Source of the DNA: Symbiodinium sp. CCMP2592
Lineage: Eukaryota; Sar; Dinophyceae; Suessiales; Symbiodiniaceae
DNA: 64,000 nucleotides
Assembly (NCBI GenBank): GCA_905221615.1
Contig: CAJNDT010004890.1
Location: forward strand, 1-64,000
Direction: 5' to 3'
The notes beneath the pieces were generated by a model that saw only the letters and a list, made by a program, of their open reading frames with translations, did not search any database and was not told where the DNA came from. This document shows, one piece after another, positions 1 to 10,660 of the stretch. How positions within the stretch are numbered: position 1 is the first letter of the stretch; the number at the start of each line of letters is the position of its first letter. Both the position numbers and the translations under genes were made by a program.

Positions 1-262
1 ATATAACGCACGCGACACACACCGAACACACACACGACGCGCACGTCACACACAACACAGACATGACAAACAACACAGACAACACAAACAACACAGAACA
101 CACAACACACATCGCACAACACACACCACACAACATGCACCACTCACATCATATAATACGTATCTCATATCGCACCACCCTTACCACACAACACAACATA
201 CGCAACATCACGCACAACACCTCACAACACAACACAGCGCATCACAAATCGTGCACTCTACA
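1..262. repeat. AC-rich simple-sequence block
   Basis: Almost entirely A and C on the plus strand, built from irregular ACAC, CACA and AACAC words. A 74-codon open frame exists only because stop codons are rare in such DNA; its product is Asn/Thr/His-rich and has no domain character. I see no gene. Confidence 0.85.
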
Positions 263-299
263 AATAATACCATGCAGACTCCTCTAGAACGCTCTATCA

Positions 300-1107
300 A
301 TCTCTATCAAAAAATTTTCTATCTTTCGAATTCGTATCCGATCGTATTCTCAAACCTAAAATATCATCCTAAATCCCAAATCCGAAAAATTGAAATTATC
401 AGAGCTATCCGTCGAATCAAATAATAAAGATTCTATATAGCTTAGTAAGATATATATTTCTTTTGAATTATTTTGATAGAAATATATATTATATAGAAAT
501 ATTATCTATTATGAATAATAAATAATCATGCGAAATATGATGCGATATATTAATTGATTTTCCTGGTATATAATATATTCTATAAATGAAATCAATATTC
601 CGATCAAGAGAGAATAAGCTATATTTCTATATTTCTTTTCTTAATCGATTTATGCAAAAATTTATTTTCAAAAGAAGAATATTGAATATTTTTATAGATA
701 TATCAATTATATATATATATATATTAATATTTTCATCATCTATTTTTTATAATATTTTAGAAACGACTTATTCGAGCTTATATTTTATTTGTTCATAATC
801 TACGTAAATTTTCTATTCTTATTCTATCCTATCAAAATATCAATATTATTATTAATTCTTTCTATCTCTCGTATCTTTCTCTGAATATTATCCAGATTTT
901 TAATATATCTGAAAATCCTAATATGAGTTAGATGCCAATTATATTTTACTAATATCCGTATCTAGTCTAATTAAATTACAAGTCGAGAATATAATATCAT
1001 TCCGATATGCAATAATATTTTCTTTAACTATCTATATATATCTATATATATATATATATATCTATATATATATATATCTATATATATACACATACATACG
1101 TAAAAAT
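300..1107. other. AT-rich non-coding block with TA microsatellite
   Basis: This stretch is strikingly AT-rich compared with everything to its right and ends in a (TA)n/(TATC)n microsatellite at about 1030-1090. Short open frames (for example 586-798) encode Ile/Phe/Tyr-rich strings expected by chance from AT-rich DNA. No gene, tRNA or organellar gene was recognised. The sharp composition change could be a natural isochore, an organelle insertion, or a chimeric contig end. Confidence 0.6.
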
Positions 1108-1189
1108 GTGAAGAGAGTAACACAAAAACATATGAGAAAACAAAAGATAACATACCAAGAGAAAAAATCACAAAAGGTATCGGGCAGGC

Positions 1190-1690
1190 TTGTACTTGTT
1201 TTGCTTTTCGGTCCCTTCTGGCCTCTACTTTTTCCTGATACTTTGCTTTTACCTTGTTTCGTATCTACCTGTTCCCAGCACCTTCGTCTTTACCTTTGGT
1301 CTTACGGGCCTGCTTGTCTTTACCGTTTCCGTTCATCTTTGTGCTACCGTTGTTTGCGATTTCATTTTCTTTTTACTTTGTTATCACCTTTGCCTTCTTT
1401 TTGCCTTCGTTTTACCTTTGTTTACCCTTTTCCTAGGAAAAGGCGAGGCGGGGGGTGGAAAGGCAAAAAAGCGAAAGCAGAGGAAGCCCCCTCTCGTCCC
1501 TGACTCGCCCCCCTTCCCCCGCGCGGCGCGCGCCCGCCCAGCGGTCCTCTTTCTGTTAAATTCTCCCGAAGAAGGCACCTTCCTGTTACCTTTCTTTTGC
1601 CGGTACCTTTACTTTACCTTCTCCCGAAGAGGGCACCTTTCTTTTGCGTTGTCCCTGTACCTTTACTTTACCCCTTTTTACTGATTATGC
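1190..1690. repeat. Pyrimidine-rich degenerate repeats
   Basis: The plus strand is dominated by C and T, with repeated words such as CTTTACCTT and TTCTCCCGAAGA (the latter near 1560 and 1620, each followed by a GGCACCTT-type word). Overlapping open frames here are consequences of the skewed composition. No protein family is recognisable. Confidence 0.6.
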
Positions 1691-2136
1691 TGAGCTAGTA
1701 CTACCCAATCCTCGTTCACAGTACTAGTTTCCATAGGTTTTAACACAAGTTTTGTTCCAGACATATCATGCAACTTCGGCCACATAGGCAAGAACAAAGC
1801 AATTCCCTTCCTCAGTTGCCACTCATGCTTTCGTTCAACCGTGTTGCTGCACAGAACGTGCAATGGTCAGCTACGATGGATTCGGTGAGACTCTGAAACT
1901 TGACGTGTGGCCATGTTAAGGTATCCAGAGGTATTCGAGTTCGACTGGAATGCTACATGATGCATGTGCTTGAAGACGCTTTGATGCTCGGATAATTATG
2001 CCTTGACTGTCATCTTCGCTACTTTTCTAACGCTGCCTCCTATGTTGCATTGCTGCCTCATCTCATGTCGAAAGCCCGCACCTGCAAGCCTTGCATCCGC
2101 GCCTGCAGCAATAGGTTGCAGTTGAGCCTTACCAAA

Positions 2137-2226
2137 CGCTAAACCTTAAACCCTGAACCCCTAAACCTTAAACCCCTAAACCCGTTTAAATCCTAAACCC
2201 CTGGACCTTAACACTGAAACCCTAAA
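2137..2226. repeat. Degenerate telomere-type repeats (CCCTAAA)
   Basis: A run of AAACCCTAAAC-like words with substitutions and small spacers, matching the plant/dinoflagellate-type telomere heptamer TTTAGGG on the minus strand. It is too degenerate and short for a functional telomere, so it is an interstitial remnant. Confidence 0.7.
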
Positions 2227-2893
2227 TTGCGATAGAGGTAGCGGAACCTTCCGTCCTCAGCTTCGGGAATTTTTGGATACAGTTCATGACAGAAAGGGCG
2301 ACGCCAAGCCTCAAGAGTACCAAGTACCAAGTCTCAAACATCATCCACGACCCGGTTTTGGGTTTAGGGCACAGGGCTTAGGGTTTAGAGACTCCCAGAT
2401 CAATGATACCGATCTTGAAAGATTGAAGCCCATCAGTTAAAGTTCCTTTCCAGGTCTAGGCTTGCACTTTCCCCAAACACTCATCCTCATTGCGGTTCAA
2501 GGCGCCCTGAACTTTGCCGCTACTCCCACGATTGTGACGATGGCGACGACAGAACACCCAGACCCTAAACTCCCTAAGCCGCAAGCGACTACACTGCACT
2601 CGACTCGACAAAGAAACCCAACAACCAGCCTGGGCAGCCTCCCGCTGAGCATGCGCCCTGCGGCTTATGGGCTTTGTAACCTTTAAAGGGTACCGTAAGG
2701 GCTCCCTTAAGGGATCTATAGGGTTCTATTAAGGGTTTAGGGTTTAGGGGTATTGGGAGTTTCCGAAAATCGGGTTCCTTTGAAGATCCTCCGAGGGCTC
2801 CTTCAAAAGGTTTTGGGACTCTCGTTTCAAGACTTTGCGGCAGGTCCTCGAGGCCTTGGGAGGGCTGTAGGGTTCGACGGGTTTCAGGGCTCA

Positions 2894-3010
2894 GGAGCAC
2901 TGGTAGGTACCACTATGGGCTATTAGACCTTATGGGTACCTTAATCTACCCTTAATAGGGTCCTAATAGGGATCTTTAGGGTCTAATAGCCCATAGTGGT
3001 ATGCTGCTCC
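2894..3010. mobile_element. MITE-like palindromic element, family E
   Basis: A perfect 21-bp inverted repeat joins 2909-2929 to 2980-3000, and the outer ends (GGAGCA... and ...TGCTCC) extend the pairing imperfectly. The interior holds GGGTACC and TAATAGGG words. No coding capacity. Interpreted as a miniature inverted-repeat element; a stem-forming regulatory element is possible. Confidence 0.55.
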
Positions 3011-3381
3011 TACACCCAAGAAGATCCGTAGCTCTAGATTTCGGATCTGAGGGATGATGGTGCGAACTGCCTCTCTATTTGGAGCCGGAGAACAAATGCA
3101 AAGCTAGCTGTGAAAAGCCGGCATATTCACTGCTCAAGCCTACTTTAATCCCACCTTCACCTAACAAATTCGAGCTCCAGAATCAGAAAACCCATACCTG
3201 TCCAGTATCCTAGGGAACTAAAGGTTAAGCTCTGGGATTCTTGGGAACGTGAAGGATTACAAAAGGTTATATATGCTCCCCAACATTCGAGATCCTCCTT
3301 GTAGAACCCTTTTAAGGACCCTTTCCAAGGGACCCCTAGTCTTATTATTAAGACCCCTATACTTCGCGCTCACAGACATTT

Positions 3382-3482
3382 GAGAGTTTCCAAAGATTAG
3401 GGGCACCTTATTTTGGGGTCCTTATAATAAGGATCCTACTATTAGGGTACTATACTAGGGTCCCCTATTTTCGGAAACTCCC
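3382..3482. mobile_element. MITE-like element, family A (GAGTTTCC ends)
   Basis: The left end carries GAGTTTCC followed by AGGGGCACC; the right end is its inverted counterpart TTTTCGGAAACTCCC. The interior (ATTTTGGGGTCCTTATAA and following bases) closely matches the copy at 9638-9738. About 101 bp, non-coding. Confidence 0.65.
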
Positions 3483-3945
3483 ATGCCCCCTAAACCCTAA
3501 ACCCTTAATAGAACCCTAGAGATCCCTTAAGGGAGCCCTTGCGGTACCCTTTAAAGGAACCCTAAAGGTCCTCGATTTTCGGAACTCCCAATTGAGATGC
3601 TGAGGTTCGGGCCGCTGGCCCGGGGAGATGGCCGGCAAGCTCTGCGACTGGGCAGGGTCGGTTCTGCTTAGGAAAGGGGGCCCGGGGACTTTAAGGGGTC
3701 CTTTAGGTTTAGGGTTTAGGGTTTCATGGTCTCTAGGGGATCTATAACAGGGGTTTATGGTGTAGGGGCCGAAACACTTACCAATACCATTTTGGGGCTC
3801 CGTAATATTAGTTTTAGTATAAGGGACCCCAAAACCCGACTCTACTTTTTTTTAGGGCCTCTATGTTACAAGGCTTTCGAGCTTTTGCAAGCCGTGGAGT
3901 TTGGGATCTTGAACCGAGGCGGCCAAACCGAAACCCAACTGCTCT

Positions 3946-4002
3946 AAACCGTAAACCTCTACACCCTAAACCCTAAACCCCTGTTACACCCTAAACCCTA
4001 TA
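3946..4002. repeat. Interstitial telomere-type repeats
   Basis: Several CCCTAAAC words with imperfect spacing on the plus strand. Same class as the other telomere-like runs in this window. Confidence 0.65.
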
Positions 4003-4744
4003 GGGCCATTCCAAAAGCCCAGTCAGAGTGCAGGGCGAAGGTCTGGAGTCACTTGTCGAGCTCTTGAACGTGACGGCCTTGTCTCCATTTTTGTGTTGGC
4101 ATCTGTCAGCAGTTGAGGCTGTGTCTTCGTCCATGTCGGCCCAGTCGAATTGCATAGTTCATAAATCCTGAACTTCAAATTAAGTTGTGCTCGGCGCCTG
4201 TTCAATCCTGTTTCGGGTATTGGCTAGTTCCACGCCATATATACGTAAACCCAAGCCCTGCACGAGCTCACACTCGCGAATCCTCAAACCCTAAGCCCTG
4301 CACAGACCCGGCAACCCAACACCATGCCATTGAGTTTAATTATGCGACAAGGACCTTGCACGATGGGTTCAGGGACTCAAGGATAGGGTTCCGAAGCGGG
4401 AAACACCTAAGACTTCTGCAGGCCACCAGAAAGGGGTGAAATGCTGAACGCATCTCTATTGTAGGGTTCCGCGAACAACAAGCTGTATCGCAACTATTCA
4501 GGCAGCTGCCGGCTCAGGACGCCCATGCAGCACACTCACCCATTGATAACAATCTGCGATCTACAGTGCTGCGGCTCCGAGTATCCATGCCCATCCTTCT
4601 CAGCTCTGCTTTCTGGGCTCCATTGAGTGAGACGCGGTCACGGATCCCTTGGTACAGAGTTGTGCGGCTTGCTCCAGGCTCATAGTACATGGTCGCAGAA
4701 AGCCTTCGAGCACCGGTGATGTTTCACCCAGTACCTACACCTTG

Positions 4745-4955
4745 AGAATTATCTAAAACCTAATCCCTAAGCCTTTTCCAAAATCCTAAACACCAAAAGA
4801 TCTGCCAACCTTTGAACCCCAAACCCCATTCCAAACCCTAAACCCTAAACCCTATACCCCGAACCCTCAACCCTACACTACACCAAACCCTAAACCCCTA
4901 AACCAGAACCCCAAACCCCATTCCAAACCCCAAGCCCTAAACCCTCAACCTTGAA
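4745..4955. repeat. Interstitial telomere-type repeats
   Basis: The longest of the degenerate runs: many CCCTAAAC, CCCCAAAC and CCCTCAAC variants over about 200 bp. The variation suggests an old, decaying array and not an active chromosome end. Confidence 0.7.
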
Positions 4956-5028
4956 CACCGGAGCCCCTGTGCTCGGATGACATCATTCGATACTGCGTTT
5001 TGTAAGGGCTCCCAGTTAAGAACTACTA

Positions 5029-5132
5029 AAAGGGCCTTATTAACTAGAATAGGGTTCTGGGGCCCATTATACTAAGGTTATAATTATAATGAGGAACCCC
5101 CAAATAGTATGGATCATGATTAAGGCCCCTAT
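5029..5132. mobile_element. MITE-like element, family B (GGGGCC ends)
   Basis: Begins AGGGCCTTATTAA and ends ATTAAGGCCCCTAT, an imperfect inverted pair. The interior GGGGCCCATTATAC is shared with the copy at 9033-9143. Non-coding, about 104 bp. Confidence 0.55.
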
Positions 5133-5217
5133 CGCATTGTTGGGCTCCCCCAGATACAAACTAATGGTCTTCGAGATTCCGAGGAGCTCATGCCACTAAT
5201 GGCCCAGGATCTGTGTT

Positions 5218-5316
5218 GGGAGTTTCCGAACATCGGGGACCCTAATATAGCACCCTAAATAGTAGGGGCCTGATTATTAGGACCAAACTACGGTACCCCT
5301 AATTTTCCGAAACTCC
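5218..5316. mobile_element. MITE-like element, family A
   Basis: The ends GGGAGTTTCCGAA and TTCCGAAACTCC form an inverted repeat. Total about 99 bp, matching the other family A members in length and end sequence while the middle differs. Confidence 0.6.
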
Positions 5317-5710
5317 TGTATGTAGATTTCTTTGTTTTCTGAACCTCCAAACACGACACACAGTCTCCGACCTTGGACATCGCATTGGCCTGTCCAGGTA
5401 ACCAGACAGGCAAGACAGGATCTTTGGCATAAGTCTCCACAGCCCCATGGTTGCAATGCAGGGTGTATGGTACACAGTTTCTGTACGAGGTTTGGGTGGG
5501 CTATTTGTTTCTTTCATGAATCTGCCGCTAGCATTTCTGCTTCTTATTTTGGCAGAAAGCACTGCAGTGCTCCTGGCACCCCTACGCCCTGAAGGTGCTA
5601 CGCAATTCTCGGCACAAGCAGATTCAGCATCCCATGCTCGTCCTTCGGAATGTGTATAGGGATTCCAGGTTTCTAGGGGCCTTTTCTTCTTCAGGATCCT
5701 ACAGTAGAAG

Positions 5711-5795
5711 CCAGAAAGTTGGAATATCATTATCCTAACCCCTTTAAGGTAAATTATAGGGGATCCTACCATTAATCCATATTCCAACTTTCTGG
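5711..5795. mobile_element. MITE-like element with perfect 17-bp TIR
   Basis: 5711-5727 (CCAGAAAGTTGGAATAT) is the exact reverse complement of 5779-5795. The 85-bp unit is non-coding. Only one copy of this type was noticed in the window. Confidence 0.6.
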
Positions 5796-5919
5796 AGTTC
5801 CCTTTACTATATCAGGGTCGAATTGAGGGGCTCTTTATTCTCGGACACTCCCATCTCAGTGTTCACTTCATGTAGGCACCTATGCACAGTGTCAGCCAAA
5901 AGGAACCCTGAAAGTGTAC

Positions 5920-6020
5920 TATAAGGGCCTAAAACTACCTATACTATGTTGGGGGTTCCTTATCATAGGTATAGTATAATGGACCCCAAAAACCCTATTC
6001 TAATGATTAAGGCCCCTATA
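5920..6020. mobile_element. MITE-like element, family B
   Basis: Starts near TATAAGGGCCT and ends AGGCCCCTATA. The interior contains TATAATGGACCCC and a TATTCTAATGATTAAGG-type word shared with other family B copies. Non-coding. Confidence 0.5.
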
Positions 6021-6442
6021 GTAGACCATAAAACTCTGAACTTTTGGATTTGCGGCTTCAGCGCTCCTCTGCGGGTGGTGATTTGGGCGACTTGTAGCTT
6101 CCAGTCCGAGAGCTCTGAAGAAATTCAGGGGCCCATGGGTTTAGGGTTTAGGGTTCCTCTGACCTCGAATCTTTTAGAGAGCCTTCAACTTAAGCATTTC
6201 GAGCTTTGACCCTCTGTCCTGGAATCTCTTAGAAAGCTTTCAACTTGTCAGTGATCGTTGGGACTGGCAAATTTCTTGAGCGGTGCTCTCTTGTGCAGCA
6301 AACTCGTGGGTAATTTCGACTTGTCGGTTGCTGTTTCGGCAACAAGCTATTGGGCGAGCCAAAGCAGTTTCCAGGATTCTGTTCTGCGGTGAGCTACTAC
6401 TACCTAAACCCTACACCCTAAACCCTAAACAAATATAATTAT

Positions 6443-6542
6443 GGGAGTTTCCAAAATTAGGGGACTCGAAGATAGTACCCCAAATAGTAGAATCCTTATT
6501 ATAACGACCCGAAGATAAGGTAACCCTAATTTTCGGACTCCC
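6443..6542. mobile_element. MITE-like element, family A
   Basis: GGGAGTTTCCAAAATTAGGG at the left end pairs with CCTAATTTTCGGACTCCC at the right end. About 100 bp, the same length as the other three clear family A copies. Confidence 0.6.
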
Positions 6543-8565
6543 ATATGGGAACTCCATTTGGAGGGATTTTCAGAGCAGCCAGAAGCCTAGAGCAACAGCG
6601 AATAACGCAGGCTTAAACGAGAAGCCAACACCCAAGAGACCCAGGACACCTCCCAGTATCCTTGCAACTCCCCAAAACCTGAATAGCATTCTTCTTAGGG
6701 TTCCTTATTGTAACTATAGTATACTACCCTACCACGGAACCAACAACTGAATGCTTGATGTTGCGCTTTTGCCGGGCTTACAGTTCGTCCGGCAACCCTG
6801 GCCCTTGGTCCGGAACACCTAATAGTTTCTCAATTATGGTATAATGGCCCCCCAAAATCCTATTCTAAGTAGTAAGGCCCCGAAACTATTGTACCCTATC
6901 ATAGAGCCCTTAAAGCAACCCTTACAGACCAAGTTGAAGCCCTGACCCTCACTGAGAAACAGGGGCGTACATCAACTCAGTGCCTGAAATAATGATGGTC
7001 CATGGTGCTGCTGCTGGTCAGGGCAAGCATGAAGATGGTAACTGAAGACTGAGCTGTCCTGTTGATTCTGAATGAAACGTGGATTAGGATGGTGATTCCT
7101 CTCCCCTTAACCCTAAACCCAGCTGAAACGCAGGTGCCTTGGATCGAGTCTTGCAGTTCTTGTCCTCCTTCACCGGCGCCTGTTCGCAAGTCACCAGCCG
7201 AATAGAATAAATGCGAAAGAAGAGCACCAGGCACAAGTAATATCGATCCTTTACAATCTATTGGCTTAAGTGATGGAACCCTATAACCCCAAAGTTATCC
7301 CCCCCGAAGCTCTACACCTATCATTTAGGCCTGTATCTCCAGTCCACAATGCCCTCTTCTCTCCAGCCGCCGAACTGGAGACGACCGTAAACGGATGCGC
7401 ATAATGGCCGTTCTCGCCCGAGACTTGCGCAAGTGCAACTTTCCCTGAGCAGCGTCCCGCTCTGCAAAAGCTCTATCCTCAAACCCCCACCCTAACCCCG
7501 AAAAGCCCTGAACCTTCGACCTTTAGTTGTAACCTTGCCAAACTCAAGATGTAGCTGACCCTAACCCTAGGGATCAAAATAGCCCAAAAGCCTTATACGG
7601 TATGGTCTTTGGGCCCAAAAGCCTTAACATATGAGTCCTGGGATCCCCAAACTAACCCTGAACCGTGTGCAGCTGACCAGAGCCCGAAACTTCACCCTCC
7701 CCATTCCATGGGACAGCGGCCCTGAAGATCTGCAACTTGTGAAACCGTGTAACCTAAGTCCGCAGTTCTACGTTAGGGTTTAGATTTTGGAGTTTAGGGA
7801 CTGTATAGGCTTTAAGGTTCGTAAGTTTGGAGTCTAGGGATTGGAGTTGCAGCCAATTAAAACGTCTAAATGCCACTCCCGAGAACCTGAATCTTGAGCT
7901 TTACGCAGGCACCACAAAGCGTGGAGCACCACGACTCCCATTTTAAGGCATATTGCTTGTACTTATACTATTACTGTTCCCGATACACTTCTTGTCCGGG
8001 AAATGCCTATTACCAGCCACATCCATTGCTATCAATAGGTAATTAGGCACATACCCCCCCCCACCCCTCAACTTAACGAAGAGCTGCATTCAACTGCCTG
8101 CTTCGCTCTGAGGGGGGCGAGCGGCAGAGCTTTGCCAAGGGATCCGCCCTGGGACCGATGGCCAAAATCCTAGACTCCTAGCCCTAAACCCGTTGAGGGC
8201 AAGATTTGTCGGGCTTGGGTGTCGGGTTTGCGGCCGACGATTCATGCGTGGAAGGGTGGAGGTGAAGGGCATAAGCCTTGCTCTTGACTTTAGGTAGTAA
8301 TAGTAACAATAATAGTGGTAAACACAGTAATAAGAACTAGTAACAATGATAATTCTACTACGTTTATAAAAAGGACAAGAAATTGGAAGTAGTTGGGCTG
8401 TGCCAAAACCATGTGCGGCAGTGAAGCCAGCCCAAGAGTTGCGGGAATCTGCATCGAATAGAGTGTTCTGGATGTCGTTGCATCGAGCGTGCAGCATCGT
8501 GCATCGACGGGCGAACTCGGTGAAGGACATCAGGCTCGCAGCCAAAACCCTAAACCCGCACTCAC

Positions 8566-8690
8566 TTGTGACTTCAGGAGGGAATAGTATCCACCGTCGC
8601 CCATCGGCATCGAGAAGCCGCATGACAGCGTGGTACCCCTCAAAGAACTCACGCAGCTGTGTGTGCGGATTCCGCCATGCACGCCATGGT
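8566..8690 (-). pseudogene. Possible isolated exon fragment
   Basis: On the minus strand this stretch reads as a protein-like segment (…LREFFEGYHAVMRLLDAD…) and ends at a GTGAGT donor-like site at 8565-8560. No upstream or downstream exon could be joined to it, and stops lie just upstream in frame. It may be a captured exon, a decayed gene piece, or chance. No family recognised. Confidence 0.2.
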
Positions 8691-8879
8691 CATCACGTCC
8701 GGGCACGGTTGCCCGACAAATGTTATGGCAAACCTGAGCCCATGGTCGCCAGATTGAGGGAGAAGTCCAAGTGTGTCGGCAGCGAAATTAATGGGGCCAA
8801 CAATAATAACATGAATACGTAATTGTAATAACAGGAATAAATAATGACACTGATACTTATAAGTACGTTGTAATAAGGG

Positions 8880-8883
<4 letters not shown>

Positions 8884-8912
<29 letters not shown>
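8884..8912. repeat. TA dinucleotide microsatellite
   Basis: An uninterrupted AT/TA run of about 29 bp. Confidence 0.9.
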
Positions 8913-8917
<5 letters not shown>

Positions 8918-9032
8918 TAGATAGATTTTGCGGGATCAGGATGAAACCTCAACTCCAATACCCCGGTTTCGAGCCCCACTCGAGCCTCACACCCTTGACA
9001 AAGATTTTCTATCGGTGTCCAAAAGCAAGTTG

Positions 9033-9143
9033 TATAGGGGCCTTAATAGTTAGAATAGGGTTTTGGGGCCCATTATACTGTAATTGGTATAAGGACCCCT
9101 CCCCCCAAAAAATATAGTATAGGTCATTATTACGGCCCCTATA
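9033..9143. mobile_element. MITE-like element, family B
   Basis: The ends TATAGGGGCCTTAATA and TATTACGGCCCCTATA are inverted repeats with one mismatch. The interior GGGGCCCATTATACTG and the C-rich patch match the element at 5029-5132. Non-coding. Confidence 0.6.
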
Positions 9144-9335
9144 GTATGAGAAGGTTCTGCAAAGGAATGCTTTCCCGACGCTCGAAACCACAAGGCTCAG
9201 GCGAGCCCGAGACCCTAAACCCTAAACCCTAAACCCAAAACCCCCGACAGATTCTCATCTCTAAAGGAGCTTCCGAGACAAACCCTCAGAAGGATTTGCA
9301 GGTAGCTCCCTTTAGGCCCTAAACTCCAAGCCCTG

Positions 9336-9458
9336 CTTGGAGGTGAGGTGCATGGGTGGTTCTGATAAGTGGGGTCATAAACAAGGTACTGTAGCTATAA
9401 TTGTAACCCATCTTGGGGGACTTAAAACCCTACTTATACCTACCCATGAACCTCCAAG
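9336..9458. mobile_element. MITE-like element, family D (CTTGGAGGTTCATG ends)
   Basis: The left end CTTGGAGGTG...CATGGGTGG pairs with the right end TACCCATGAACCTCCAAG. Related ends occur near 23,281-23,308, 23,384-23,403, 23,470-23,492 and 59,977-60,069. The small open frame across it is composition noise. Confidence 0.55.
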
Positions 9459-9637
9459 TATACTTGTTCACGCGAGTCCTATAGTCCTATATCGGGTGCG
9501 CAGGACCCGAGCTGATGAGGATTTCAAGGCACAGGCCTAGATGTTTCAGGGGGCCTTCTCAAAAGCTTCAGTTCCTAAGCTCCAAACCCTAGGGTTCAGG
9601 GTTTCGGTCGAAGGCTTAAGCACAAAATCCACAGTTC

Positions 9638-9738
9638 GGGGGTTTCCGAAAACAGGGGCACCTTATTTTGGGGTCCTTATAATAAGGATCCCATTCTGTA
9701 GGGTAATATATTAGGGTCCCCGATTTTCGGAAACTCCC
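9638..9738. mobile_element. MITE-like element, family A
   Basis: GGTTTCCGAAAACAGGGG at the left and CCCCGATTTTCGGAAACTCC at the right form an inverted pair. The interior is nearly the same as in 3382-3482, which makes these two the closest relatives in the family. Confidence 0.65.
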
Positions 9739-10036
9739 TTCAGCTCCGCTACAAATCCGCAACCAAGCGAGCCCTTCTCGCAGTAAGGACTCGTATAATG
9801 TAGGGGGTGAACAAACTAGAACTAGAACATTGCTTGGGGTATAGTATTGTATACATATAGCGGGGACTGTCACGGGATAGTACTACTACATAGTCAGACC
9901 TCTACCTTTACTAAGGCTTGACTGTTCTGGGTGTAGCAACTCTTCTGCACATTGATCATCCGATTGGTGTCGTGATGATGACAACGGCTTTATGGTGTTG
10001 TGTTTAGCGGGCACTGTGGGCTTGCCATCACGCTTA

Positions 10037-10106
10037 GTACTAACGCTGGTGCTAGTACTGCTGGTGCTACTAGTACTACTGGTACTACTAGTAGTACCAA
10101 ACTCCC
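10037..10106. repeat. CTGGTACTA-type trinucleotide repeats
   Basis: Imperfect GTACTACTG/GCTGGTGCTA repeats, translating to a Leu/Val run in the overlapping frame. It lies upstream of the retrotransposon's first methionine and is probably 5' flank or leader. Confidence 0.7.
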
Positions 10107-10350
10107 ATCTGCTCGTAGAGTCAGACTACCAACTTGAAACGAGAGTTCTCCTGCCAAGACAATGCGGAAGCCAAAGTCAGAATTGTGACGCTACTCCCGT
10201 TTGTCATGATACTACTACCGCTGACGATGGCCGTCAGAGCAACACCCAAATTACTTATCCTGGGAACTGTAGGCATCTGGCCATAGCTGCTTGCTCCCAG
10301 GTGCCATCCATCTGTATCAGGCCGGCCTTGGCACTTGCGATGAATGTGAT

Positions 10351-10403
10351 GTGTATATATATATATATATGTCTATGTATGTATGTATATATATATATAT
10401 GTA
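10351..10403. repeat. TA/TATG microsatellite
   Basis: Runs of TATATA interrupted by TATGTATG words. Lies in the presumed 5' untranslated region of the retrotransposon. Confidence 0.85.
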
Positions 10404-10660
10404 TGCCTGTAAGGGTTTCGGATCGAGTCTTAGCGACATTGCCGAAGACCCCAGTGCGCCGCGCACGCCAAGCAGCCATAGGAAAAGCTGCAAACCCGCG
10501 ATCCCCGGCTTGGCACCGGAGGGCGAGAAAGCTGCGATCAAAGGCCAGGGCAAGGATTCATTCTGCCCGGGCCTGTCTGCTCCAACCGCTGCCCGCTGAT
10601 CTCCGCCGGCTCTCCTCTCACCATTCTGGCCCCTTATACCGCGAAGCTTCCCACTTGCCT

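Larger units (their letters stand above)
1691..9990. other. Intergenic DNA with telomere-like motifs and small palindromic elements
   Basis: No convincing gene. CCCTAAAC/TTTAGGG words recur in short degenerate runs on both strands (near 2135-2225, 2735-2750, 3480-3500, 3705-3725, 3960-4000, 4830-4950, 6405-6430, 9210-9240), with single substitutions and spacers. Interspersed are elements of about 85-125 bp with terminal inverted repeats, listed separately. Open frames in this block show no domain pattern. Confidence 0.6.

Noticed and set aside
63-287. Asn/Thr/His-rich small protein
   Set aside because: Frame is open only because the DNA is AC-only simple sequence; no protein character.
1108-1684. 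Overlapping ORFs in the pyrimidine-rich block
   Set aside because: All frames are open because of skewed composition; products are low-complexity Phe/Leu/Pro strings.
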